From Alteromonas indica (GTDB lineage Bacteria > Pseudomonadota > Gammaproteobacteria > Enterobacterales > Alteromonadaceae), in assembly GCA_003056425.1 (NCBI GenBank), contig PYVY01000008.1, positions 1-64,000 on the forward strand: a DNA stretch of 64,000 bases, written 5' to 3'. The position numbers and the translations under genes were made by a program. Of this stretch, positions 46,005 through 56,348 are shown piece by piece (position 1 is the first letter of the stretch; every line of letters begins with the position of its first letter). Below the pieces are notes generated by a model. The model saw only the letters and a program-made list of their open reading frames with translations. It was not told the origin of the DNA and did no database searches.

Positions 46005-46038
46005 GGGAAGGGCAGGGAAGGGAAGGACAGGACAGGAC
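46005..46038 (+). repeat. G-quadruplex-like tract and GGACA repeats
   Basis: GGG-AA-GGG-CA-GGG-AA-GGG (46005-46022) is four G3 runs with 2-base loops, followed by three GGACA units. It lies between the PEP-CTERM gene and the cyo operon terminator, not in a convincing gene. Confidence 0.7.
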
Positions 46039-46280
46039 AATAAGCAATGTAAAGGGCCCAGTAGGCAGCTCCGCTATCATCCCCGTATAAGCCACTGTTG
46101 GATAAAATAATGAATATCGCAAAAAGGGCCGCGAGCCGTATGGGGAAGCCGGACGGCGGGGCAGGATACGCTGCTTTTGTGCTACCCGGTGGCCAGTTTT
46201 CCGAGTCTTGGCAGATAATTCCGGTAGCCTGTGGCAACACCGTTAAAGCCGCCCCCGGTATGTTGGGTAACCGGCAATAA

Positions 46281-46312
46281 AAAAGCCGCTTGTTAGTAAG
46301 CGGCTTTTCTTA
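46281..46312 (-). terminator. Terminator of the cyo operon
   Basis: On the minus strand AAAAGCCGCTT-ACTAAC-AAGCGGCTTTTTTA: stem of about 11 pairs then a T run, 17 bases after the cyoE stop. It also has a T stretch for the plus strand. Confidence 0.85.
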
Positions 46313-46328
46313 TCTATACGTAAAGGCG

Positions 46329-47213
46329 CTATTTAAACACGAATAATTGCGGCGCAACGGCATGATAATCAACCGCCATAGCAATGCTTAAAATAGTGAT
46401 ATTCAAAATGGAGAAGCCAAATACCTGACGGGCCCATCCTGTTACATCAACATCACTACGATACCCACGCAGCGCCATAACCAACCACCATATACTGGTG
46501 GTGGCTGCCACAGCCATAAAACCGATACCGGTGTAGCCACTTAATGGCAACAGCATAGTGACCAGCGCATATACTGCTATATATAGCACTATATGCAGCT
46601 TGGCTTTTTCGATACCCTGGGCTACGGGCAACACCGGAATATTGGCTGCTTCGTAGTCTTTGTATCGAAAAATAGCAATAGCGTAAGAGTGGGGCATTTG
46701 CCATAGGCTGAACATGAGCAGCAAAATAGCTGCGCCTGCGTCAAACTGCGCGGTTACCGCGCAGTAACCTACTACGGGTGGAACAGCCCCTGACAGGCTT
46801 CCCACTAACGTACCGTAAACTGAATTCCGTTTCATATATAAGCTGTAAACGCCTACATAAACTACATAGCCCAGGACAGCAAAAAACACTGCCACTGCAT
46901 TCGTGTAAACAGCCAGTAATGTAAAACCGGCTACGCCTAACACAATGCCATGAGCAAAGGCAGCTTTAACAGACATTTCACCGGTAACCGTCACCCGGGT
47001 TTTAGTGCGTTGCATACGGGCATCAATGTCACGATCAATACAGTTATTAATCGCACAGCCTGAGGCCACTACCAACGACAAACCTACCAGGGTCGCCACC
47101 ATCAATAACCCATCAATATCGCCACGGGAGGCAAGCAAAAAGCCTCCGGCCACGGAAATCAGGTTACCCATGATGATACCGGGTTTGGTTACCTGCAAAT
47201 AACGTCGGAACAT
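46329..47213 (-). CDS. cyoE: Protoheme IX farnesyltransferase (heme O synthase)
   Basis: Adds a farnesyl group to heme B, giving heme O for the cytochrome bo oxidase. The 294 residues form about nine membrane helices with the UbiA-type motif [17 protein letters not shown] (two Asp sites for metal-diphosphate) and a second Asp-containing loop ([15 protein letters not shown]). Last gene of cyoABCDE. Confidence 0.95.
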   Translation of the reverse strand: MFRRYLQVTKPGIIMGNLISVAGGFLLASRGDIDGLLMVATLVGLSLVVASGCAINNCIDRDIDARMQRTKTRVTVTGEMSVKAAFAHGIVLGVAGFTLLAVYTNAVAVFFAVLGYVVYVGVYSLYMKRNSVYGTLVGSLSGAVPPVVGYCAVTAQFDAGAAILLLMFSLWQMPHSYAIAIFRYKDYEAANIPVLPVAQGIEKAKLHIVLYIAVYALVTMLLPLSGYTGIGFMAVAATTSIWWLVMALRGYRSDVDVTGWARQVFGFSILNITILSIAMAVDYHAVAPQLFVFK

Positions 47214-47269
47214 CTAATCAGTTTCTCCAGCTAACGGCTTAAATAGCGTGCAATGTACCAGCCGTGAGG

Positions 47270-47626
47270 CTAGTACATCATCATCGCGTTGGACTCGTAG
47301 ATAATCCACACAGATAAACCTACGACCATAACAATAACTAAGGCACTGAATAGAAACGAGAACGTGCTGGCACGCCCGTCTTCAGTAACAAAGTTTAAGT
47401 GCAGGAAGAACTTCAGGTGAACCCACAACTGGACTATCGCCGCAACAACGACGGTCCATAGGGTGGTAGATTTCGAAAAATCACCTTCCATCACTGCCCA
47501 AAATGGAATCGCTGTCAAAATAACCGACAACACAAAACCAATGACATACGACTTCGCATCACCGTGATCCGCTGCTTGCTCCTCAGCGCGCCCTGGTGTT
47601 GCAGAATGAGAATGACTCTTGCTCAT
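47270..47626 (-). CDS. cyoD: Cytochrome bo quinol oxidase subunit IV
   Basis: A 118-residue subunit with three membrane helices (SYVIGFVLSVILTAIPFWAV, TLWTVVVAAIVQLWVHLKFF, FSFLFSALVIVMVVGLSVWI). The ATG at 47626 overlaps the cyoC stop by one base (TAATG) and gives the usual His-rich N-terminus MSKSHSHSA; an earlier start at 47665 is unlikely. It helps stabilise the CuB site in the E. coli enzyme. Confidence 0.94.
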   Translation of the reverse strand: MSKSHSHSATPGRAEEQAADHGDAKSYVIGFVLSVILTAIPFWAVMEGDFSKSTTLWTVVVAAIVQLWVHLKFFLHLNFVTEDGRASTFSFLFSALVIVMVVGLSVWIIYESNAMMMY

Positions 47627-48258
47627 TACATTGCTCCAATCAGATAGACAACGGTAAATACACAAATCCAGACGATGTCCAGGAAGTGCCAGAACAGGCT
47701 CAAACAGCTCAAACGCGTCACTGTGTGACTACCCAAACCGCGACGGGCAACTTCGATGATCATAATCGTCATCCAAATTAAGCCAGCGGTAACGTGGGCA
47801 CCATGCAAGCCAACCAACGAGAAAAACGCTGTTAAAAAGGCGCTTTCCTGCGGGCCATTGCCGTTAACAATCAGGTGATGGAACTCATAGATTTCCATGC
47901 CAATAAATACCGCACCAAATGCAAACGTCACCCCTAACCAGGTTAGAGTTAACGCTTTCTTTTGGGCGTGCGCAGCAATCATCGCAAAACCAAACGTGAT
48001 ACTGCTCAACAGTAGTGCTGCTGTTTCCACAGCAACAAAGTCCAGCTCAAAGATGTCCTTGCCAGACACACCACCGGCAGTGTTCATGTATAACACCGCG
48101 TAAGTAGCAAAAAACGATGCAAACAATAAACAGTCAGTCATCAGGTATAGCCAAAAGCCAAATACCGTATTACCGCCAGTATCGTGATGTTCGTGGTCAT
48201 GGCTGTCGCCATGACCTCCTGCATCGTTAGGATTTAAGCTTGATGGAACGGAACTCAT
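47626..48258 (-). CDS. cyoC: Cytochrome bo quinol oxidase subunit III
   Basis: A 210-residue heme-copper oxidase subunit III with five membrane helices ([36 protein letters not shown]). The N-terminus is rich in His/Asp/Gly ([12 protein letters not shown]). It overlaps cyoB by ATGA. Confidence 0.95.
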   Translation of the reverse strand: MSSVPSSLNPNDAGGHGDSHDHEHHDTGGNTVFGFWLYLMTDCLLFASFFATYAVLYMNTAGGVSGKDIFELDFVAVETAALLLSSITFGFAMIAAHAQKKALTLTWLGVTFAFGAVFIGMEIYEFHHLIVNGNGPQESAFLTAFFSLVGLHGAHVTAGLIWMTIMIIEVARRGLGSHTVTRLSCLSLFWHFLDIVWICVFTVVYLIGAM

Positions 48259-50243
48259 GCTGTTACCTCTTTTGGCGCATTTTTCAGGTGCTCATGTTCA
48301 ATTCGTTTGATTTCATCAGGTTGGACATAGTAGTCCACGTCGCTGGTATAACAGCGTTTAATGAAGAAACCGATGGCACCTATCAAACCTATTGGCGCTA
48401 ACCACCAGATATGCCAGATCATGGCAAAACAGAATACCGTCAAACTGGCACTGATTTGGATACCAGCAGGCGTATTCTTCGGCATATGAATCGGCTCATA
48501 ATCTTCATGACGCTGATACGCCTCGCCTTTTTCTTTCATATCCGTCCACGTATCGATATCGTTTACGTGAGGGATTTTAGCGAAGTTGTAGAACTGAGGT
48601 GGAGACGCAGTCGACCACTCCAGTGTATGACCATTCCACGGATCGCCCGTAGTATCGTCTAACGCTTCACGGTTAATAAAGCTAACGACCAGTTGAATAA
48701 CCTGGAACAGGATACCAAAGGCAATAACCACAGCACCGAATGCTGCAATATATAGCCAGATATTCCAGTCTGGGTTATCTGTGTGGTTCAGGCGACGAGT
48801 CATGCCTAAGAAGCCCAATACGTATAACGGCATAAAGGCTAATAAGAAACCAATCTGCCAGCACCAGAACGACGCTTTACCCCAACGCTCGTCGAGTTTG
48901 AAACCAACAGCTTTAGGGAACCAGTAAGCAAAACCAGCCAGGTAGCCAAATACCGCACCACCGATAATCGTGTTATGGAAGTGAGCAATCAGGAACAAGC
49001 TATTATGCAATACATAGTCGGCACCAGGGATCGCTAACAATACGCCGGTCATACCGCCGATAGTAAAGGTTACGATAAAGCCAAGGGTCCACAATACCGG
49101 CACGGTAATGCGTAAACGACCACGGTAAATCGTGAATATCCAGTTAAACAACTTAACCCCGGTAGGGACGGCGATAATCATCGTCATAATGCCGAAGAAG
49201 GCATTTACATTGGCGCTGGAGCCCATGGTAAAGAAGTGATGCAGCCATACGATGAAGCCAAGAATCGCGATTGCCCCACTGGCGTAGACCATCGACTTAT
49301 AGCCGAACAAACGTTTTGCCGTAAAGGTAGAGATAATTTCAGAGAAAATACCAAATGCAGGCAAAACCAGAATGTATACTTCAGGGTGACCCCATGCCCA
49401 GAACAGGTTGATATACATCATAGAATTACCACCAGCTTCGTTAGTGAAGAAGTGGAAATCCATATAACGGTCCAGGGTTAACATCGCCAGTACCGCAGTC
49501 AGAATCGGGAACGATGCTGCAATAAGAATGTTCGCCCAGGTACAAGTCCAGGTAAAGATTGGCATTTGCATTAGCTTCATACCCGGTGCACGCATCTTAA
49601 ACACAGTAACCAGGAAGTTAACTGCGGTCAGTAGCGTACCAAGTCCGGATATCTGCAAGGCCCAGATGTAATAATCAACACCCACCCCCGGACTGTATTC
49701 AAGCCCTGATAACGGCGGATAAGCTACCCAACCGGTTTTCGCAAACTCACCTAAACCTAGCGAGATATTAATCAGCACGGCGCCGCCTGCGGTCAACCAG
49801 AAGCTCAGGTTGTTCAGGAATGGGAAGGCAACATCACGCGCACCGACCTGTAACGGCAAAATGATGTTCATCAGACCAATCATAAATGGCATTGCCATAA
49901 AGATGATCATAATGACACCGTGTGCCGTGAAGATTTGGTCGTAATGTTCTGGTGGCAGATAACCTTCGGCCCCATTCGTGGCCATAGCTAATTGCGTACG
50001 CATCATAATTGCATCGGCAAAACCGCGCAGTAACATTATCAGCGCAAGAATGATGTACATAATACCAAGGCGTTTATGGTCGATGGAGGTAATCCAGTCG
50101 TTCCACAACATGCCCCATTTATCGGCTTTGGTTAAATAGACAGCTAATGCTATGCCTAGTAATGCCACCACCGATAACGCAACCATGATAATAGGTTCAT
50201 GGTACGGCACCGCTTCAATTGTTAATTTACCTAAGAAAGACAT
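48255..50243 (-). CDS. cyoB: Cytochrome bo quinol oxidase subunit I
   Basis: Catalytic subunit reducing O2 to water and pumping protons. The 662 residues match E. coli CyoB (663). Conserved features: [16 protein letters not shown] (low-spin heme His), [15 protein letters not shown] (CuB His and cross-linked Tyr), HHFFTMG (CuB His pair), and [11 protein letters not shown] (high-spin and low-spin heme His). K- and D-pathway regions appear present. It starts 2 bases after the cyoA stop. Confidence 0.97.
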   Translation of the reverse strand: MSFLGKLTIEAVPYHEPIIMVALSVVALLGIALAVYLTKADKWGMLWNDWITSIDHKRLGIMYIILALIMLLRGFADAIMMRTQLAMATNGAEGYLPPEHYDQIFTAHGVIMIIFMAMPFMIGLMNIILPLQVGARDVAFPFLNNLSFWLTAGGAVLINISLGLGEFAKTGWVAYPPLSGLEYSPGVGVDYYIWALQISGLGTLLTAVNFLVTVFKMRAPGMKLMQMPIFTWTCTWANILIAASFPILTAVLAMLTLDRYMDFHFFTNEAGGNSMMYINLFWAWGHPEVYILVLPAFGIFSEIISTFTAKRLFGYKSMVYASGAIAILGFIVWLHHFFTMGSSANVNAFFGIMTMIIAVPTGVKLFNWIFTIYRGRLRITVPVLWTLGFIVTFTIGGMTGVLLAIPGADYVLHNSLFLIAHFHNTIIGGAVFGYLAGFAYWFPKAVGFKLDERWGKASFWCWQIGFLLAFMPLYVLGFLGMTRRLNHTDNPDWNIWLYIAAFGAVVIAFGILFQVIQLVVSFINREALDDTTGDPWNGHTLEWSTASPPQFYNFAKIPHVNDIDTWTDMKEKGEAYQRHEDYEPIHMPKNTPAGIQISASLTVFCFAMIWHIWWLAPIGLIGAIGFFIKRCYTSDVDYYVQPDEIKRIEHEHLKNAPKEVTA

Positions 50244-50245
50244 TA

Positions 50246-51196
50246 TTACTCCTCGGCCCCACTGTCATGAGCGCCTGAGTGGTGCGACATTTTTTGCGCG
50301 CCTTCATGGTGCCCCTCGACTGCATTGTTCGGTTTGCTGTAGTAGCTCATTTCACCGTGATCTTTCATATATTTCATGATGATCGTGTTGAACAGGTTGT
50401 CTTCTACATCAGCAAAGTAAGTCACCGGGTGGTATTCGGTTGGTTCAATCAACGCCTTATACTGGGCTTGATCCAACTCGCCACCTTGCTGCTTAACCTT
50501 TTCAACCCACGCATCAAAGTCGTCTTTGGTTGGCGTGGCGATAGCGTCAAACTGCATACCGGTAAAGCCTGCACCGCTGTAGTTAGATGAAAAGCCATCG
50601 TAAGTACCAGGTTCATCTGCAATCAGGTGAAGTTTGGTTTCCATTCCCGCCATTGAATAGATCTGGCTACCTAATTGTGGAATAAAGAACGAGTTCATGG
50701 TGCTTTCAGATGTGATCTTGAATTTCACCGGTTTATCAGCCGGAAAAACAAGTTCATTTACTGTAGCAATACCCTGCTCAGGGTATATGAACAGCCATTT
50801 CCAGTTTAGTGAAACGACCTCTACAGTCATGTGCTCACCCCGGCCTTCAATAGGCTTGTAAGGGTCTAACGCATGCGTAGACTTCCACGTGATGATACCC
50901 AGCACGATAATGATCAGGACTGGAATAGACCAGACAGCTGACTCAATCTTCACTGAGTGGGCCCATTTAGGCGTATAGACTTCAAAATCCCGACTTGCGC
51001 GATATTTCCAGGCGAAATAGAGGGTCATCACGATAACCGGAATGACAACGATGAGCATCAGCAGTGTACAGATAATAATCAGCCACTTTTCTTCTACACC
51101 AACTTGTCCTTTCGGATCGAGAACCCCGCCACTACAACCTGCTAGTGTCAACGCGATGGCGGTAAGAGCAATTTTACTAAGGTTACGAATAAGCAA
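50246..51196 (-). CDS. cyoA: Cytochrome bo quinol oxidase subunit II
   Basis: A 316-residue lipoprotein subunit (lipobox LAGC, Cys21) with two membrane helices and a periplasmic cupredoxin-like domain. CuA ligands are missing ([12 protein letters not shown] where a cytochrome c oxidase has CxxxC), which confirms a quinol oxidase. The start codon is TTG, with AGGA about 8 bases upstream; no in-frame ATG fits the signal peptide. First gene of the operon. The C-terminal tail is His/Gly-rich ([19 protein letters not shown]). Confidence 0.95.
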   Translation of the reverse strand: MLIRNLSKIALTAIALTLAGCSGGVLDPKGQVGVEEKWLIIICTLLMLIVVIPVIVMTLYFAWKYRASRDFEVYTPKWAHSVKIESAVWSIPVLIIIVLGIITWKSTHALDPYKPIEGRGEHMTVEVVSLNWKWLFIYPEQGIATVNELVFPADKPVKFKITSESTMNSFFIPQLGSQIYSMAGMETKLHLIADEPGTYDGFSSNYSGAGFTGMQFDAIATPTKDDFDAWVEKVKQQGGELDQAQYKALIEPTEYHPVTYFADVEDNLFNTIIMKYMKDHGEMSYYSKPNNAVEGHHEGAQKMSHHSGAHDSGAEE

Positions 51197-51361
51197 AGGA
51201 ATTTTCCTACAACCCAGAGGTTTACTATCCTGCCGTTCCAGCGTGCGGAACGACGCTCAGATTTCAGGGAAAACACAAGGTAATCCCAACATTTTAAGCA
51301 CGTCGATACTGCGCCCAACTTGATACCCGCTCCAGGAATGGGTAGCAAACAGGGCGCATTA

Positions 51362-51778
51362 TCAGCCGTGGCTTAAAGGGGGTGCGCGCGAGCCATGAGT
51401 AAGTTGACCACGTTGGCTAGCGGCAAATATTTGGAGCGTTCTTACAGTTTTTCTGAAGATAACACCCGCCCGGCGGGCCGGTGTACTCGTAAACAAGCTG
51501 TTGAGTAACGCGCTGGTGAAAGAGTCGCGCATCAAACTGTAGGCCACCAGTAAGCCCAAAAAAGCTACGGTGACAGGTCCAATGAAGGGATTTTCGATAA
51601 TGGCAGATACCACATCGGTAGAGTCAGCTAATGAACCACATAGCACTAAAAAAAGATTCAACGACGCAATAAACATCGTCATGCCAAAACCACGGCACAA
51701 CCAATGCGCGCACGTACCAGCATTCTGCGCAGGCAGAATGCTCATAAAGGCGGATGACATTGTGGACAGTAGTGACAT
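51362..51778 (-). CDS. Possible small membrane protein upstream of cyoA
   Basis: A 138-residue frame from ATG 51778 with GAGTGAG about 6 bases upstream. Two hydrophobic stretches (about 33-52 MTMFIASLNLFLVLCGSLAD, and 66-83 FIGPVTVAFLGLLVAYSL) and an Arg-rich C-terminus. No family recognised. It lies 165 bases before cyoA in the same direction. The last 30 codons look poorly conserved in style, so either the true end or the whole call could be wrong. Confidence 0.4.
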   Translation of the reverse strand: MSLLSTMSSAFMSILPAQNAGTCAHWLCRGFGMTMFIASLNLFLVLCGSLADSTDVVSAIIENPFIGPVTVAFLGLLVAYSLMRDSFTSALLNSLFTSTPARRAGVIFRKTVRTLQIFAASQRGQLTHGSRAPPLSHG

Positions 51779-52618
51779 TAGTCTCACTCTATTTATAAAT
51801 TGATGGCGAAAAATTCACCATCAGAGAAATTTGCCGCGAAAGGATAGCAAAATAGCTGACTAAGGGAAACGAGATTTAACGGCTTTGAAGTCAACATAAT
51901 GTGTATTTTGGTAAATAAATTGTTAAATAGTTCTTATGTCATTGTTTTTAGGTACGTTTACCAATATTAAGTTTAGTTCACACAGCAATGCGTTAGTCCT
52001 AAAAAGGCTATTTTATGGGAAGATGTGTATGCAATTTGACGCATGATACGGGTAACAGGTCTCAAACCCACATTACGGGTAGTTTAAAAAACAAGCAAAA
52101 CAATAATGCTGGGGTGCATTATTGGTAATGCGCTCTTCCTCATAATCTTAATAAGCGACTAATCACCTCGATAAGCAACCCGCCGCGCCAGCTATTAACG
52201 CCTTTACGCTTGACCTGGGAGGGCGTAAAGCATGCTGTCACCCGCGCTGGTGTGCTCCACCCATCATACGCTTCCCCCACCAATACACGCTGGTGTCGCC
52301 ATAGCGCAAAAGCGTTTAAAACCAACCCCACCGGTATAGCTAATTAACACACGTAGCGTTAAAAAAGCCAACCGGCGCAGCGTGAAGGTAAACTAGCGGG
52401 GGGCGTATTCTATAGGGTTATTTGAATAAACAGACAAACTGAACCACCGCGTGGGATAGCGAGGCGCAGGTCGCGTTCTGTGGCCTGCTTATGGCTGGTG
52501 CTACGTTAACTCCAGGCTGAGCCAGTGTTTTCGCCAGCCGCCACCAAGCTAATGTAAGTAAGCTTACGCAGGCCTGGCTGATGAACCTGCAGGGTATTTC
52601 CAACAAACTCCCTAGGCG
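51779..52618. other. 840-base gap before the MscS gene
   Basis: The left half (51800-52135) is AT-rich with T runs and may contain the promoter for the cyo side. The right half is GC-richer with short frames (52140-52331 and 52418-52606, minus strand) that resemble nothing known. No RNA gene or terminator was recognised. Confidence 0.4.
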
Positions 52619-53917
52619 CTATTTTTCGATGATGCGTACTTCACGTTGTGGGAATGGGATATCAATATGATGCTCCCGCAACGTTTCGAATATAATCAGT
52701 AACAAGTCACCGCCAACCCGGTTTTTGCCGTCATCCACCCCGTCCATCCAAAACTCTACAAACATATTGACACCAGAGTCGCCAAAGCTGTCAATTTCAC
52801 AGTCAGGGCGCTCTTCGATAGGCACTGTGTCACCGGATAATACCTGGGGGTGCTCGGCCACGACTTCTTTAATAATTTCTACCATTGAGCGGATATCGGT
52901 GTGGTAGGCCACCGAAAAATCTATTCGGTAACGTTGCTTGGGGTCTTTGTGAGTCCAGTTGATCAGCAAAGAGCTTATAAACTTCTCGTTAGGTACCAGG
53001 ATATCTTTACCATCGTAGGTTTCCAGTACGGCATAGCGCATTTTGAACTCGCGTACAAAACCTTTACTGCCGTCTTCCAGTTCTACGTAATCGCCGACGG
53101 TTAGGGAGCGGTCGATAAGGATAATAATACCGGAGATAAAATTAGAGGCGATAGACTGTAAACCGAGACCCAGCCCCACACCCAGCGCCCCACCAAATAC
53201 CGCCAGCGCAGTCAGGTTTATACCCATGATGTTAAGCAACAGCAGGAAAATTATACAAAACAGGGCAACTTCGAATAACTTGGCAAAGACTTCCTTGGTA
53301 GTAATGTCTAGGTCGTGCCGGTTACGAATGATATCTTTGCCCATGGTATTGGAGGCCCGGCCTAGCCAGAACAGCAAAGCGCCGAATACCAGGACCCGGG
53401 CCACCCCATATGCAGATACTTCGACATTGCCTACCGACAGGGATATAGACTCAAGCGCTTTGGTTACAACCGGCAGAATGCCGATTAAATGCATAAATAC
53501 GATAGGCAGGCCGACCCAGCGTAAAAATAATGCTACCGCACGGCTGCGAACAAACGCGCGTATGCAGGAATTCAGAAACAGCAGCACAGCCAGGATAAGT
53601 GCGATTTCCAACAACCAAGGATCGAATTGAAATTCTGAGCTTACAGTAGAAGACAGCTTAAGAAGCGTTATGGTAAATAACGGGAACAAGGTGCCCCCCA
53701 GCCGATACCCAAACCAGTGCACCGAATGCGCGCCCTCACCAGGCGTGGTATGCATAAAAGGAATTTTGTTACGTACCTGTACCGCTACAATAAAACCCAC
53801 CACATAAATTGCAGCAATAATACCCAGCTGTAAAAGAAACTCTGGGCTGGTCATGGCTGACCCGGCGTTAGCTAAGGTTTGCTGAGCGGCAAGGGTAAGA
53901 TTATTCAACGACAGCAT
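52619..53917 (-). CDS. MscS-family mechanosensitive channel
   Basis: A 432-residue MscS-type channel for osmotic safety. It has six or so membrane helices. The pore helix and beta domain are conserved: FGGALGVGLGLGLQSIASNF, GIIILIDRSLTVGDYVEL, DGKDILVPNEKFISSLLINW. The C-terminal cytoplasmic cage domain runs to the end (EREVRIIEK-type ending, PFPQREVRI). It is longer than E. coli MscS (286) because of extra N-terminal helices and is closer to YbdG-like forms. Single gene. Confidence 0.92.
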   Translation of the reverse strand: MLSLNNLTLAAQQTLANAGSAMTSPEFLLQLGIIAAIYVVGFIVAVQVRNKIPFMHTTPGEGAHSVHWFGYRLGGTLFPLFTITLLKLSSTVSSEFQFDPWLLEIALILAVLLFLNSCIRAFVRSRAVALFLRWVGLPIVFMHLIGILPVVTKALESISLSVGNVEVSAYGVARVLVFGALLFWLGRASNTMGKDIIRNRHDLDITTKEVFAKLFEVALFCIIFLLLLNIMGINLTALAVFGGALGVGLGLGLQSIASNFISGIIILIDRSLTVGDYVELEDGSKGFVREFKMRYAVLETYDGKDILVPNEKFISSLLINWTHKDPKQRYRIDFSVAYHTDIRSMVEIIKEVVAEHPQVLSGDTVPIEERPDCEIDSFGDSGVNMFVEFWMDGVDDGKNRVGGDLLLIIFETLREHHIDIPFPQREVRIIEK

Positions 53918-54261
53918 CCTTGGTTACCTTGTGTTCTATGTGTCTTGAAGAGGGGCTTTGTAGCGTGATCTGCCAGTAAGGTAAAGTAATTTATCTATAC
54001 CTATGCTAAAACACCACCCTTTGTTTAGCCCTTTGGCTCAACTATACTCATTTATATAGTCAGCGTCCGCTGCCCGTAATCGCAGGGCAGGGTAGATGTG
54101 CCGCTCCGTAAGGTTTTATACATGCTCTAAAAAACCATACATAAACTGGCTAAATAGTATTTATTCAACAATAATTGTGGCAAAGAAAATAGCTAAACCA
54201 TAGGTGTTAACCTTTTGCTATCACAGCTTGTCGCGCTATTCGGTATCGTGTTTTATCAGGT
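53918..54261. other. 344-base divergent intergenic region
   Basis: Lies between the MscS gene (minus) and the porin-like gene (plus). A weak dyad ACTATA-N8-TATAGT is at about 54041-54060. No gene is visible. Confidence 0.4.
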
Positions 54262-55491
54262 ATGTTTATATTGAAGATAACAGTGACCCCTTTATTTTTG
54301 CGTGCTTTCATTCATTACTTGTTTATCGGCCTGTGCACCTTAACGCCGTGTTTTGCGATGGCGGCGCTTGCGCCTAGTGCAGAAATTTCAGGTTTCGCCC
54401 GTTTTATTGGCGGGTATCTGGATACTGATGGGGCAAAATATCAGGGCTATGACGATGCGTTAAGTGCTTCTCAAGCCTCATTGATAGGGATACAAACCGA
54501 TATTGCACTCACCCCGGGCTTATCTGTATCCGGGCAGTTATTAATGCATTCGTCCGCTGACCGCGATAGCGGTGTGGAATGGCTCTATATGCGTTACAGC
54601 CCCAACGAAAATTGGCAATTTAAGGCGGGCCGTCTCCGTACGCCGGTACTGCGCTACTCTGATGTTATTGATGTTGGTTTTGCATATCCATGGATATCTG
54701 CGCCCCAGCAACTATATAGTGGCTATTTGTTCTCCCATTATGAAGGCGCGAGTGCGCGCTACCGGACCCGAGTGGGCCAGGTGGGAATCAATCTTGAAGG
54801 CTACTATGGCCAATATAAAGATGACATCAATGCTTCTGATGCCTCGTACTCTGCTAACGTGGAAGGGCTTTACGGCGGCATTGTCGATGTTATGTATGGC
54901 CGGTTGCAATTACGTTTTGCCTCATTGTTCGCCCCTGATAGCGATACCGACAATGCACAAATAGACCCCTTACGCGATGCTATGCTTCAGGCCGGCTTTA
55001 GCCGGAATGCCAAAGTACTCGATTTTAAAGGCGATGTTGACCTGTATTTAATGGGCGCTAATTATGAAACATTGGATTGGTTTGGCGCGGCGGAGTGGAT
55101 GAAAATAAACTCGAAGCTGGAAGTATTATCCACTTCCACCAATTATTATGTCATGGTGGGACGCTATTTTGGGGATGTTCAGTTGCATCTGACTTATGCT
55201 AATTCACGAAATACGCGCAAGACGATTGAAAACGAAATTCCTATCGGGCTATCTGCTCAACTGGACCAACTGGCGTTGGTCTTTGACCAGGTTATCGGCG
55301 CTTTACCACAAGATGACCTCTCCACATATACTGTCGGTGTGCGGTGGGATGCACGGCCCAATGTGGCGGTTAAACTGGAATGGTCACATTTACGGGGCGA
55401 CGCGAACAAGGCATCTTACTTCACCCATATTCAGCCAGGTTTTGACCGGCAGGCTAATTTATTGCAAATGGGGGTAGAATGGGTATTTTAA
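54262..55491 (+). CDS. Porin-like outer-membrane protein
   Basis: A 409-residue beta-barrel protein. A long signal sequence (about 36 residues, ending CFAMA-ALAPSAEI) precedes alternating amphipathic strands (ISGFARFIGGYLDTDG, VEWLYMRYSPNENWQFKAGR, LLQMGVEWVF at the end with terminal F). It is of the gammaproteobacterial porin type that precedes small phosphate-binding-like proteins. It overlaps the next gene by 13 bases. Substrate unknown. Confidence 0.82.
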   Translation: MFILKITVTPLFLRAFIHYLFIGLCTLTPCFAMAALAPSAEISGFARFIGGYLDTDGAKYQGYDDALSASQASLIGIQTDIALTPGLSVSGQLLMHSSADRDSGVEWLYMRYSPNENWQFKAGRLRTPVLRYSDVIDVGFAYPWISAPQQLYSGYLFSHYEGASARYRTRVGQVGINLEGYYGQYKDDINASDASYSANVEGLYGGIVDVMYGRLQLRFASLFAPDSDTDNAQIDPLRDAMLQAGFSRNAKVLDFKGDVDLYLMGANYETLDWFGAAEWMKINSKLEVLSTSTNYYVMVGRYFGDVQLHLTYANSRNTRKTIENEIPIGLSAQLDQLALVFDQVIGALPQDDLSTYTVGVRWDARPNVAVKLEWSHLRGDANKASYFTHIQPGFDRQANLLQMGVEWVF

Positions 55492-55928
55492 TCAAACTGC
55501 TGCCCACAGGCTGGCGCAGAACACTGGGCGCTCTGCTAATCAGTGCTATTTATTCAACCGGCAGTCTTGCTGATTCCCAGATAATGGTAGTCGCGAATGT
55601 CGGCGCAGCGCCACCCGCATTGGAAAAAAGTGAGATACGTAATCTTTTTATGGGGGGAGTAAGCCAGCTTGCGTTGCACCCTGTTGCGCTAACGCCGGGC
55701 ACGCGCGAGCGTTTAATTTTCAATACCCGGATTGTAGGGCTTACTGAATCAAGAGTGCAGTCATATTGGGCTCAGATGCGTTTTAGCGGCAGAGAAAAGC
55801 CCCCGGTAGAAGTCGATTCGGTAAATGCAATGATTCGTTACTTGCTTAACAATGAAGGCAGCGTGGGTTATGTTCCGGCCAATACGCCGTTACCGGCTGA
55901 GCTAACGGTATTGTACAAAGCCGGCTAA
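55479..55928 (+). CDS. Small periplasmic PstS-like binding protein
   Basis: A 149-residue exported protein with a signal peptide ending near GSLA-DSQ. The body matches the first lobe of PBP-like phosphate-binding proteins (MVVANVGAAPPALEKSEIRN, LFMGG, NTRIVGLTESRVQSYWAQ, GSVGYVPA). Such short forms lack the full two-lobe site and are usually found next to porins and GGDEF/EAL proteins, as here. Possible role: a ligand-sensing partner for the membrane cyclase at 56349, which is inference. Confidence 0.78.
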   Translation: MGILIKLLPTGWRRTLGALLISAIYSTGSLADSQIMVVANVGAAPPALEKSEIRNLFMGGVSQLALHPVALTPGTRERLIFNTRIVGLTESRVQSYWAQMRFSGREKPPVEVDSVNAMIRYLLNNEGSVGYVPANTPLPAELTVLYKAG

Positions 55929-56348
55929 TCGCATTGAAGACAGGTCATATAAATATTTATGGCGCCATTGCTCTTAGTGTCGCTACCCACGCCGTCGTTT
56001 CCCTGATACAGGTTATATGATGTACTACTGTCTGGGTTTATTGGCCTTACGACAAAGCCGGACTGTTATAGTTTAAGCTAGTGTTGATGCTGCCGCCTAA
56101 AGCGCGTAAGCAGGTTTCTGGCTACCTGCCGGCCACCTGCAACAATAGAGTATAAAAGACGCAAAGTTACAGGCCAGGGTGCTAGCTATAACTGCGGCAC
56201 TAAGCTATGTTTGCGGCGCTGCAAAAGCGAGTCACATATCACTAGGGGGTAGCTGTAATCAGCCTTCGCTCACCGCCGCATAAGGTTAATCAGGTTTTCA
56301 CCGAAGTTGCGCGAGGGTACAGGGCTTTAGCGAAATAAATGAAGGGGT
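55929..56348. other. 420-base convergent gap
   Basis: Between the PstS-like gene (plus) and the GGDEF/EAL gene (minus). No gene. A GCAGGT-N8-ACCTGC inverted repeat lies at about 56110-56130. No clear terminator was found for either gene. Confidence 0.4.

Noticed and set aside
45989..46280. Two overlapping frames on opposite strands (83 and 60 codons) beside the cyoE terminator
   Set aside because: Part of the minus-strand frame is the G-rich repeat tract, and neither has a good RBS or family likeness.
52140..52606. Two short minus-strand frames before the MscS gene
   Set aside because: Low support: no RBS, no motif and no hydrophobic pattern.
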